This document shows positions 7,032-13,091 of a DNA stretch of 13,091 nt, piece after piece. The DNA lies in contig WGBF01000488.1 in assembly GCA_015494485.1 (NCBI GenBank), positions 1 through 13,091 on the forward strand. Direction: 5' to 3'. Numbering within the stretch: position 1 is the first letter of the stretch; every line of letters starts with the position of its first letter. Made by a program: the position numbers and the translations under genes. Source of the DNA: a bacterium. GTDB taxonomy: Bacteria > Calditrichota > Calditrichia > RBG-13-44-9 > J042. Below the pieces are notes generated by a model. The model searched no databases, was not told the DNA's origin, and was given only the letters and a program-made list of their open reading frames with translations.

Positions 7032-8078
7032 ATGAAAAAGTTTAATTTGTGGGAAGACCCTGAAGGCACACCTGAAAAGAAACCATCCGAATTTGAAGAA
7101 GAAATTACCCCGGATACGCTGGATGAATTGATTCAGACCCGGGAAGCCGCGGAAGAGACCCCACCACCAGAACCTACTGGCCTGGATGCTGAACCGGCAC
7201 CTGAAAGTACGGATACCACTGCAGAAGACATGAACCTGGATGCGCCAGAGCCGGAAGAAGAGGTTGCCGGTTTTGAAAGTTCATTTCCGAAAAAACGAGT
7301 ATTTTTGATTTTAGGTATTGTCATTGTTTTAATTTTGGGTGGGGTATTGTTATTTATTTTGTTATCCTCATCGGAAGAAACACCGTCAACGGCAGAAACC
7401 ACACCACAGGAATCGGTTAGCCCCAATGCACCTGAAACCCAAACCCAGCCTCAACCGGCTATAGATCCGGCATTACTCCGACAACTGGCAGCAAACAAAG
7501 CGCACAATGAAGCCATTACAAAACTTACTGGTTCGGTGTTTGCTACCCGTGCCGGGGGCGCGGCTCCTGCATTTGTGGTGACCGAAGGAAATAATTTTAT
7601 CATCACAGTGCATGCCGCCACCGTAGATGATGCCGCCCGTTTCCGCATGGCGTTTAAGGAAAAATTTCCGAATGTCACCATTTCCAGTATGGGAAAATCG
7701 GTGAATGCCGGGGGAAAAGGCGGATATTGGGATTTAGCCCTTCCCATGCCCGCTGCAAAACCAGCGTCCTCCGGTGTGGAAGGAAAACGGCTTTCTGCTG
7801 CGGCGTTTCAAAATGGGGTGCAGCAATTGGCCCGTCAAAATGGCTTGAGAAATGTGAAGATTCAAAAAGGCCCCTGGGTAGCGGACGGAGCGTTTCGAAG
7901 CCAGATATTTTATGTTGAGGTAAACGGAAAGCTGAATAATATTATTGCCTTTTTAAACCAGTTGACGAACGATTTTCCCGCTGCGCGGATTGCGAAACTG
8001 CGAATGGGATATCCCAATTTTAATACCAACGCCCCACGGGTGGATGCCCAGCTTGATATCTATGTATTGACTGAATAA
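7032..8078 (+). CDS. Single-pass inner-membrane protein with PilN-like and PilO-like periplasmic domains
   Basis: No known single family is recognised. The 348-residue protein has an acidic, Pro/Glu-rich cytoplasmic tail (1-86), one transmembrane helix (about 90-111, preceded by KKR), a Ser/Thr/Pro/Gln linker (112-143), and two alpha/beta segments. Segment one (about 150-240) has the strand-helix-strand order and FIITVHAATVDDAARFRMAF pattern seen in the PilN periplasmic domain. Segment two (about 253-348) resembles PilO/GspM: a helix ending QNGLRN, a strand, then FYVEVNGKLNNIIAFLNQL and a terminal LDIYV strand. The extreme N-terminus MKKFNLWEDP is reminiscent of the short PilN motif (INLLP) that docks on PilM. 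These are structural resemblances by eye, not alignments. Placed after the prepilin-like and PilM-like genes, it would be the inner-membrane alignment component. It has its own promoter. Confidence 0.6.
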   Translation: MKKFNLWEDPEGTPEKKPSEFEEEITPDTLDELIQTREAAEETPPPEPTGLDAEPAPESTDTTAEDMNLDAPEPEEEVAGFESSFPKKRVFLILGIVIVLILGGVLLFILLSSSEETPSTAETTPQESVSPNAPETQTQPQPAIDPALLRQLAANKAHNEAITKLTGSVFATRAGGAAPAFVVTEGNNFIITVHAATVDDAARFRMAFKEKFPNVTISSMGKSVNAGGKGGYWDLALPMPAAKPASSGVEGKRLSAAAFQNGVQQLARQNGLRNVKIQKGPWVADGAFRSQIFYVEVNGKLNNIIAFLNQLTNDFPAARIAKLRMGYPNFNTNAPRVDAQLDIYVLTE

Positions 8079-8088
8079 CGTTGCTTTT

Positions 8089-8646
8089 ATGCGAATCATT
8101 GCCGGTAAATACAAGGGTCAGCAAATTGTAGCGGCGGGCAATAATTCCATCCGTCCTACCACCGACCGGATCAAAGAATCTATTTTTAATGTGCTTGGGG
8201 ATTTTGTGCTGGATGCCCGGGTGCTGGACTTATTCTCCGGTTCAGGAAATCTGGGCCTGGAGGCATTAAGCCGGGGAGCGGCTTCTGTAACCTTTGTGGA
8301 CAAATCCGCCAATTCTCTGCGGGTGCTCCGTAAAAATGTACAGAAATTAAAAGTCAGTGAACCGGTTCAGATTGTAAAAAAAGATATTCTGGCGTTTTTA
8401 CGTCAAAATAAACAACCGTTTGATTTGATATTTGCCGATCCGCCGTTTAAATGGAATCGCTTTGTGGAATTACTGCCACTGGCCTTTTTGCCGGAAAATC
8501 TTACCGATTTTGGGCTGGTGGTGCTGGAAAGCGAGCGAACGCACGACATCGAATGGGAAACCAATGTTTATGAAGTGATTTACCAGAAGCAGTTTGACCG
8601 AAGCATCATATCCATTTTCAGTCGGAAAGGAGTTATTGATGAGTAA
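8089..8646 (+). CDS. rsmD: 16S rRNA (guanine(966)-N2)-methyltransferase RsmD
   Basis: RsmD methylates G966 of 16S rRNA in the assembled small subunit, using S-adenosylmethionine. The 185-residue protein has the family N-terminus MRIIAGKYKG, the RPTTDRIKESIFNVL segment (22-36), the SAM-binding motif I DLFSGSGNLGLEAL (47-60), and the catalytic motif IV DPPF (117-120). Its length is typical. It starts ten bases after the PilN/O-like gene without a clear ribosome site and overlaps coaD by eight bases. The rsmD-coaD pairing is common in bacteria and supports both calls. Confidence 0.96.
   Translation: MRIIAGKYKGQQIVAAGNNSIRPTTDRIKESIFNVLGDFVLDARVLDLFSGSGNLGLEALSRGAASVTFVDKSANSLRVLRKNVQKLKVSEPVQIVKKDILAFLRQNKQPFDLIFADPPFKWNRFVELLPLAFLPENLTDFGLVVLESERTHDIEWETNVYEVIYQKQFDRSIISIFSRKGVIDE
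8626..8632 (+). promoter_or_regulatory. Ribosome binding site that fixes the coaD start
   Basis: AAAGGAG lies six bases before the ATG at 8639, inside the end of rsmD. This selects 8639 over the in-frame upstream ATG at 8594. Confidence 0.8.
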
Positions 8647-9136
8647 TGGCACGGTTGCCATTTATCCCGGATCGTTTGATCCCATCACAAACGGGCATAT
8701 CGATATTCTGGAACGCGCTATTCGGATTTTCAGCAAGGTGTTTGTTACGGTGGCCCGGAATCCCGCCAAGCGCCCGTTGTTTACAGTGGAAGAACGCATG
8801 CACATGATTCGGGAATCCATTCAGGGCATTCGCAATGGCGATAAAATTGAAGTGATTGCATTTGACGGGTTAATTGTGGAATGTGCGCGGGAGTGTGGTG
8901 CAACGGCCATTATTCGGGGGTTACGGGCTGTTTCTGATTTTGAATATGAGTTGCAAATGGCGCTTATGAATCGGCGCCTTTCCCAGGATGTAACCACCGT
9001 GTTTATGATGCCCCACGAAAATTATTCCTACCTGAATTCAACCATTGTCAAAGAAGTTGCATCTTTCGGGGGTGATGTGTCGGCGTTTGTCCCGCCAGTG
9101 GTGGAAGCTGCGTTAAAATCCAAATTTCATCGGTAG
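8639..9136 (+). CDS. coaD: Phosphopantetheine adenylyltransferase CoaD
   Basis: CoaD transfers AMP from ATP to 4'-phosphopantetheine to give dephospho-CoA, the fourth step of CoA synthesis. The 165-residue product has AIYPGSFDPITNGH at 7-20, including the nucleotidyltransferase T/HxGH motif (TNGH, 17-20). It also has the NPAKRPLFTVEER segment (41-53), RGLRAVSDFEYE (93-104) and the ATP-binding STIVKEVA (134-141), where Arg of the usual STxVRE is Lys. An in-frame ATG exists at 8594, but it would add 15 residues before a conserved N-terminus. The ATG at 8639 overlaps the rsmD stop region and has a good ribosome site, so it is chosen. No terminator hairpin was seen downstream. Confidence 0.97.
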   Translation: MSNGTVAIYPGSFDPITNGHIDILERAIRIFSKVFVTVARNPAKRPLFTVEERMHMIRESIQGIRNGDKIEVIAFDGLIVECARECGATAIIRGLRAVSDFEYELQMALMNRRLSQDVTTVFMMPHENYSYLNSTIVKEVASFGGDVSAFVPPVVEAALKSKFHR

Positions 9137-9465
9137 CACGAAATCATGTAGCAAGTCTGAAGGCACCAACGGGTGGCGGTGTTTAATGAAGATTTTCAGC
9201 TGCAGTCATTATTGTAGATAGTGGGCCGATTCCATCACCTGGGGTAGGGAAAACGCGTAACAGGCGATTTTTTTTACTTGAGCAGATTGATTCGAAAATG
9301 TAGTCCAGAATGTGTGGTTTGATGGGTATTATTGGCCTTACGATGACTTCCGGTTGTGTGCTTTTCGAATAAAAAACTTCCGGGTAAAAATAGTCAATAG
9401 AATGTCCGTACAACCCGGATTTAGTTTTTGTTTGTTAATGTTTTACAGATATTGAATAAAATTAA

Positions 9466-9481
9466 ATTTTCATTCGAAAAT
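9466..9481. repeat. 16-bp inverted repeat in the intergenic region
   Basis: ATTTTC (9466-9471) and GAAAAT (9476-9481) are perfect inverted arms around a four-base centre. An adjoining 13-bp palindrome, AAAATT-A-AATTTT, covers 9458-9470. In such AT-rich DNA both could arise by chance. Confidence 0.4.
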
Positions 9482-9517
9482 GCGTTATTAAATCTCACAA
9501 TATAAATTAGGCAACCG

Positions 9518-9564
9518 GTTTAACTTAAAAGTTAGCAATTTGTTAAACGCGCAACACGTTAAAC
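9518..9564. promoter_or_regulatory. Three GTTAAAC heptamers before the GTPase operon
   Basis: The heptamer occurs inverted (GTTTAAC) at 9518-9524 and direct at 9542-9548 and 9558-9564, the direct pair being 16 bases apart. A TAACTT-AA-AAGTTA palindrome overlaps the first copy (9521-9534). The third copy sits just before the ribosome site, where a bound factor could affect transcription or translation. A control role is inference. Confidence 0.35.
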
Positions 9565-9570
9565 AGGAGA
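9565..9570 (+). promoter_or_regulatory. Ribosome site that selects ATG 9577
   Basis: AGGAGA directly abuts an ATG at 9571 and lies six bases before the in-frame ATG at 9577. Only the second has workable spacing. Confidence 0.75.
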
Positions 9571-9576
9571 ATGGTT

Positions 9577-9960
9577 ATGGCCAATAAACCCTCGCAAAAC
9601 GACCAGAATGTTGCAGCCGTGGAGGCAATCCGTAATATTTTGTTCGGGGAAAAAGAACAGTACTTCGAAAAGCGGTTGTCCCAGCTGGAAACGGCATTGA
9701 AGAATCTGGAACAGCAAGTTAACGAACAAAAACGGGAGCTGGAAAATAAACTGGCTGAAGAAAAAGCCGTTCTGGAACAGCAGATTCGGGCTCTGGAGAC
9801 AGCGTTAAATCAAAAAGCAGGGGATTTAACCAAAGTGCTGGACGAGACCCGGCAGGCGCTGGAAAACCGATTGCAGGAGCTGGAAAATCGCAAAGCGGAC
9901 CGGGAATTGCTGGCTGCACATTTTCAGGAAATGGCCAAAACACTCACAACGTCAGGGTAA
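9577..9960 (+). CDS. Small coiled-coil protein, first gene of the GTPase operon
   Basis: Function is not known. The 127-residue protein has no signal peptide or membrane segment. After a polar start it has a VEAIRNILFGEKEQYF segment (about 14-29) and then a nearly continuous heptad coiled coil, rich in Leu, Glu, Gln and Lys (about 30-115). The start at 9577 is preferred to 9571 because the AGGAGA ribosome site would otherwise touch the start codon. The OmpA-family gene begins six bases after its stop. The next protein also begins with a coiled coil, so the two may form a mixed coiled-coil assembly on the inner face of the membrane. Coiled-coil sequence gives little power to assign homology, so no function is proposed. 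Confidence 0.75.
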   Translation: MANKPSQNDQNVAAVEAIRNILFGEKEQYFEKRLSQLETALKNLEQQVNEQKRELENKLAEEKAVLEQQIRALETALNQKAGDLTKVLDETRQALENRLQELENRKADRELLAAHFQEMAKTLTTSG

Positions 9961-9966
9961 ATCCGC

Positions 9967-11685
9967 ATGGACCAATACAGCCATCTGAAAAAATTACTGC
10001 TTCAGCCCGAGCAGGAGCAAATTCAGAAGCTGGAAGCGGAACTGGCCCGGCTCCGGGAACAGCTGGCCGATAAGGAGCGCCTTCTGGAAACAATTAAGCC
10101 GGTGATTTCCGAAACGCTCTCACAAAAAATTCGGGAATCCCGTGATGAAGTTGCTGCAGCGCTGGCGCCGGTCATGGGGGCGGCTATCAAAAAGCAAATT
10201 CAGGAGGCACGGGATGAGGTGGTGGACGCTCTTTATCCGGTGATTGGCCAGACCATCCGGAAATCCATCGCCGAAGCGATGAAGAAACTGGTGGCGTCCA
10301 TCAATGAACGCCTGGAACAATCCCTGGGGTTACGGAATATTTACCTGCGCTTAAAAGCACGCATTACGGGTGTGCCTTATGAGCAATTGGTCCTCATGCG
10401 TGCGCTTCCCTTTCGGATACTCCATGTGTATGTGATCCAAAAAGAAAGTGGTGTGCTCATTCACCATGCCACGGCGCCCGGCGTGGACGTTGTTCCCGAC
10501 AAGGAAATGATTACTGGCATGCTAACCGCCATTCGGCAATTTGCCAGCGAAGCATTTAGCCAGGATCAGACCCGGGAGTTAAATAAAATCAGTTATGAAG
10601 ATGTAGAGATTTACCTGGAAAACAGTCGGTATGTTTATTTAGCGTTTGTGATTGAAGGCGTACCGCCCGGCAACTTTGAAGAAGCGGTTCACGCCCTGGA
10701 AAATGAATTGCATCGGCAGTTTCATGCCTATTTCCGCTCCTTTTCCGGGGAAGAAGTCCCCCTTCCGGAACTGGACACCCGGTTGCGCGCATTCATGGAC
10801 CAATTTCAGACCGATGTGCCGGCTGCGCGGAGTAAGAAAACGCCTTCAATGCGCCGCGTAATGGCAGTGGCAGCGGTTCTGATCGGTATTGTGATTGGAA
10901 GCCTGGTGGTACCGGACATCTGGCGTGATTTTCGGCTGAACCGCGAAATCGAAAAACTACGACTTAGCGGGCAACTTGCATTGCCACCGTCGGTAGAATT
11001 GGCCGTTAACGATGGTCAACTCATGTTAAGTGGTACTCTGAATGCCTGGAACACCCGAAACGACGTGCTGAAGCGTGTGCGGCGATTATTCCCCAATGTT
11101 CCCGTTGTGGACCGGTTAACCGTAAAACCATTCAGCACCCAGCTTCAGCAATGGCAGACCCAGGTGCAAGATTCGCTAAAGAAATTGGGCTTACCGGAAG
11201 TGCCGGCCCTGCGGTTATCGGTTGTGGATGGTGCGGTGGTGGTTGAGGGTCCCGTAAAGAATAAAATGGAAGCCATGAAAATTGCCAGTCTGGTGGGCAA
11301 AATCACCCATGCACCCATTATTGTAAATGTCATGCAGGAAGCAGCAATTCCGGCAGAAATATCCTGGATTAACCGGCAGAAAGTGTATTTCGCCTTTGGT
11401 AGCACCACCCTTTCGGATTCAGCGCGTCAGGTATTACGGGAAATTGCCCGTCGATTACAACCGCTTTCGTTTGAAGAACTGGTTATTTATGGCTTTGCCG
11501 ATTCTCTGGGAACACCGGCGCAAAACCGCAGAATGGCAAGAAAACGTGCCGAATCCGTGCGAAATTTTCTGCAACAACTGGGCATTCCTGCAAACAAAAT
11601 GCGGATTGATGTCCAGAATCCTGTGGACCGTCAGGTGACAAATATTGCAGAAGCCCGTCGGGTAGAATTTCGGGTGATGCCATGA
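9967..11685 (+). CDS. Trans-envelope OmpA-family protein with cytoplasmic longin/roadblock-like domain
   Basis: This 572-residue inner-membrane protein appears to link the cytoplasm to the cell wall. Residues 10-43 are coiled coil. Three tandem 23-residue helical repeats follow (45-67, 68-90, 91-113), each opening with Pro-Val. Residues about 135-260 form an alpha/beta domain with a VYVIQKESGVLIHH strand pair and a MITGMLTAIRQF helix, resembling longin/roadblock-type domains that bind small GTPases. A single transmembrane helix lies at about 297-316, preceded by basic residues. The periplasmic part has two BON-like segments (about 340-388 and 395-456) and an OmpA peptidoglycan-binding domain (about 470-572). 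The latter shows GFADSLGTPAQNRRMARKRAESV (509-531, Asp512 and Arg527 near the expected diaminopimelate contacts) and a terminal ARRVEF. There is no signal peptide. The stop overlaps the GTPase start (ATGA). The OmpA assignment is firm; the longin-like assignment is by fold pattern only. Confidence 0.85.
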   Translation: MDQYSHLKKLLLQPEQEQIQKLEAELARLREQLADKERLLETIKPVISETLSQKIRESRDEVAAALAPVMGAAIKKQIQEARDEVVDALYPVIGQTIRKSIAEAMKKLVASINERLEQSLGLRNIYLRLKARITGVPYEQLVLMRALPFRILHVYVIQKESGVLIHHATAPGVDVVPDKEMITGMLTAIRQFASEAFSQDQTRELNKISYEDVEIYLENSRYVYLAFVIEGVPPGNFEEAVHALENELHRQFHAYFRSFSGEEVPLPELDTRLRAFMDQFQTDVPAARSKKTPSMRRVMAVAAVLIGIVIGSLVVPDIWRDFRLNREIEKLRLSGQLALPPSVELAVNDGQLMLSGTLNAWNTRNDVLKRVRRLFPNVPVVDRLTVKPFSTQLQQWQTQVQDSLKKLGLPEVPALRLSVVDGAVVVEGPVKNKMEAMKIASLVGKITHAPIIVNVMQEAAIPAEISWINRQKVYFAFGSTTLSDSARQVLREIARRLQPLSFEELVIYGFADSLGTPAQNRRMARKRAESVRNFLQQLGIPANKMRIDVQNPVDRQVTNIAEARRVEFRVMP

Positions 11686-12203
11686 CAACCCCATTGGTTC
11701 TAAATAAAAAAGTGTGTTTAATAGGCCGCTTTGGTGTGGGTAAAACCAGCCTGGTGGAGCGGTTTGTGCACAACCGGTTTGGGGAAGAATATTTGACCAC
11801 CGTTGGCGTGCGGGTTAGCCAGAAGCTGTTGCCACCGCTGGAAAAAGCCCCGGGTCAGGTGGTACAATACCGCTTGCTCATCTGGGATATTGCCGGGGTA
11901 GAAAAATTTGACCGCATGACCGCCACTTATTTAAAAGGCGCTGCCGGTGTGCTGGCCGTTGCTGATTTAACCCGTCCGACTACGGCAGATATTCTGGAGC
12001 TTCTTTTGCGGGAATTTCGGGAGCGAAATGCCGATGGCGGCATTGTGCTTCTGGGAAATAAAAACGATTTAACCTATTCGGAAAGCGTAACCGAAATTTT
12101 ACATGCCATTGGAAAACAATTTCAGGTACCGGTGCTTCTTACCAGTGCCAAAACCGGTAACAATGTGGAACAAGCCTTTTTAAAATTAGCCGAACAGTTA
12201 TGA
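11682..12203 (+). CDS. Rab/Ras-like small GTPase
   Basis: This 173-residue protein is a single GTPase domain with all five G motifs. The P-loop is GRFGVGKT (15-22), the switch I Thr is T40 in YLTTVGV, the G3 is WDIAGVEKF (68-76), the G4 is NKND (126-129) and the G5 is TSAK (154-157). The TTVGV and WD.AG.E patterns point to the Rab-like rather than the MglA, Era or Obg type. Two catalytic positions are unusual: Phe17 stands where Ras has Gly12, and Val73 where Ras has Gln61, so hydrolysis is probably slow without a partner. There is no C-terminal lipidation Cys, so the protein is likely cytosolic and recruited by a partner. It overlaps both neighbours by four bases (ATGA at each end), pointing to translational coupling with the OmpA-family protein and the sigma-54 activator. 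Confidence 0.92.
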   Translation: MTTPLVLNKKVCLIGRFGVGKTSLVERFVHNRFGEEYLTTVGVRVSQKLLPPLEKAPGQVVQYRLLIWDIAGVEKFDRMTATYLKGAAGVLAVADLTRPTTADILELLLREFRERNADGGIVLLGNKNDLTYSESVTEILHAIGKQFQVPVLLTSAKTGNNVEQAFLKLAEQL

Positions 12204-13091
12204 GTGATTTGAATATTCTGGAATTATTTCGCCGCTTGCATCGGGCGGCATTTTTATTTACCCCGGACTTCCGCATTGTTGGTGCCAATGCCGTAGCGGA
12301 GAAATGGTTGGCCGAGTGTGCGGAATCGGCGGGTTCAACACATCTACTGACGCTGTTTCCGGAATTTATTGGGGCTGAAGAGGAGATTCGGCAGGTGCTG
12401 GAAGGCAACCGCCCGGCTCTTCGCCTGGAATTTGTGAATCGCGAGTGCAAATCCGGGGAAATCCGGTACCTTCATTTGACCGTTTTACCGGTGCCGGCAG
12501 AAAACAGCGGATTGTTGGTACTGGAAGACGTGACCTGGCATGGGGAGCGCATTCGTGCCCTAAAACAACAGGAGTATGAGCAGCGCCTGTACAACGAATT
12601 GATGCATACCCGCCGAAAGTTCATTACCGATGGCATTTTAGGGAACTCCCCCGCCATTGAAGCCGTGCGGCAAATGGTTCGTAAATTGCAAACCGCGCCT
12701 CAAACAACGGTATTGTTGCAGGGGGAAAGTGGCACCGGGAAAAATCTGGTCGCACGGGTTATTCACTATAGTTCCATGCCACCGGATGCCCCTTTTCTGG
12801 AAATCAACTGCGCTGCTCTGCCGGAAAATTTGCTGGAATCCGAACTCTTTGGCTACGAAAAGGGCGCCTTTACCCATGCCAGTACCACCCGGGTGGGGTT
12901 GCTGGAAGAAGCCAACGGCGGCACGATTTTTCTGGATGAGATTGGTGAATTGTCCCTACCGCTACAGGCCAAATTGCTATCAGTTCTGGAAACCAAGCGA
13001 TTCCGGCGGTTGGGGAGTAATAAGGAAATTAAAACCAATGCGCGGTTTATCGTGGCAACAAATCGCGATTTAAAGGAGGCCGTTGCCCGCC
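12200..13091 (+). CDS. Sigma-54-dependent transcriptional activator with PAS-like sensor (partial)
   Basis: The gene runs off the window; 297 codons are visible. It starts at an ATG overlapping the GTPase stop. Residues about 8-115 look like a PAS domain (AAFLFTPDFRIVGANAVAEKWL at the start, VLEDVTW at the end). A helical linker (115-145) follows, and then the AAA+ domain of bacterial enhancer-binding proteins: LGNSPAIEAVRQMV (147-160), Walker A GESGTGK (175-181), the sigma-54 contact loop as GAFTHA (222-227), Walker B GTIFLDEIGEL (241-251) and the sensor region around NARFIVATNRDL (280-291). The expected C-terminal Fis-type DNA-binding helices lie beyond the edge. There is no receiver domain, so it is probably a direct sensor or controlled by an upstream operon partner. 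The GAFTHA loop departs from the usual GAFTGA. Confidence 0.93.
   Translation, partial: MSDLNILELFRRLHRAAFLFTPDFRIVGANAVAEKWLAECAESAGSTHLLTLFPEFIGAEEEIRQVLEGNRPALRLEFVNRECKSGEIRYLHLTVLPVPAENSGLLVLEDVTWHGERIRALKQQEYEQRLYNELMHTRRKFITDGILGNSPAIEAVRQMVRKLQTAPQTTVLLQGESGTGKNLVARVIHYSSMPPDAPFLEINCAALPENLLESELFGYEKGAFTHASTTRVGLLEEANGGTIFLDEIGELSLPLQAKLLSVLETKRFRRLGSNKEIKTNARFIVATNRDLKEAVAR

Larger units (their letters stand above)
9137..9576. other. 440-base intergenic region, AT-rich with short repeats
   Basis: No convincing gene is present. A 76-codon minus-strand frame (9183-9413) has no recognisable motif or ribosome site. The second half (about 9420-9510) is strongly AT-rich and probably holds the promoter of the coiled-coil/OmpA/GTPase operon, but no clean -35/-10 pair could be fixed; TATAAA at 9501-9506 lacks a matching -35 box. 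Short palindromes and heptamer repeats are listed separately. Confidence 0.6.

Noticed and set aside
8594..8638. Upstream ATG extending CoaD by 15 residues
   Set aside because: The extension lies inside rsmD, has no ribosome site, and precedes a conserved CoaD N-terminus; 8639 has AAAGGAG at six bases.
9137..9182. Rho-independent terminator after coaD
   Set aside because: CACC/GGTG pairing is possible but short and not followed by a T-run.
9183..9413. 76-codon minus-strand frame in the intergenic gap
   Set aside because: No ribosome site, no recognisable motif, and composition like the surrounding non-coding DNA; a decayed gene cannot be excluded but is not supported.
9571..9576. ATG at 9571 as start of the coiled-coil protein
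   Set aside because: The AGGAGA ribosome site directly touches this codon; the ATG at 9577 has proper spacing.
9137..9576. Sigma-54 (-24/-12) promoter for the operon containing the sigma-54 activator
   Set aside because: No TGGCAC-N5-TTGC-like pair at correct spacing; TGGC near 9175 lacks the downstream box.

Overview
The window reads as ordinary bacterial chromosome from a Gram-negative, peptidoglycan-bearing organism of moderate GC content. The evidence is an OmpA-type peptidoglycan-binding protein, a pilus-type assembly module, sigma-70-like promoters and a sigma-54 activator. The HrcA-GrpE-DnaJ heat-shock set next to divergent pilus genes and a Rab-like GTPase would fit the FCB/Calditrichota part of the tree, but that placement is only a guess. 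No tRNA, rRNA, CRISPR array, insertion sequence or integrase was seen.

Layout. (1) Positions 98-2984, minus strand: a compact heat-shock operon hrcA-grpE-dnaJ behind a near-consensus promoter (TTGACA-N17-TATTAT). It has no recognisable CIRCE operator, but an imperfect 14-bp palindrome lies on the predicted transcription start. (2) Positions 3220-4143, plus strand, divergent: a PfkB-family sugar kinase whose leader holds a gapped inverted repeat. (3) Positions 4258-8078: three genes that together look like a divergent type IV pilus / type II secretion-like module. The first is a very large (567 aa) protein with a textbook class III prepilin N-terminus (Gly, then Glu at +5 and Pro at +22). The second is a degenerate PilM-like protein. 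The third is a single-pass membrane protein whose periplasmic part looks like a PilN-like domain followed by a PilO-like domain. The cluster has a consensus promoter at 4169-4197, and a second extended -10 promoter precedes the third gene. (4) Positions 8089-9136: the housekeeping pair rsmD-coaD, overlapping. (5) Positions 9137-9576: a non-coding gap with several short inverted and direct repeats. (6) Positions 9577-13091 (window edge): a tightly coupled four-gene operon. It encodes a small coiled-coil protein, a trans-envelope OmpA-family protein (three 23-residue helical repeats, a longin/roadblock-like cytoplasmic domain, one membrane helix, two BON-like domains and an OmpA domain), a Rab/Ras-like small GTPase, and a PAS-containing sigma-54 activator cut by the window edge.

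How the parts may work together. The last operon looks like a signalling system in which a cytoplasmic GTPase communicates with a cell-wall-anchored membrane protein and with transcription. The stop/start overlaps (ATGA) at both of its last two junctions argue for stoichiometric co-expression. The GTPase is unusual: the residues equivalent to Ras Gly12 and Gln61 are Phe and Val. The sigma-54 activator is also unusual, carrying GAFTHA in place of GAFTGA. The pilin / PilM-like / PilNO-like cluster and this GTPase operon are the two parts of the window most worth follow-up.
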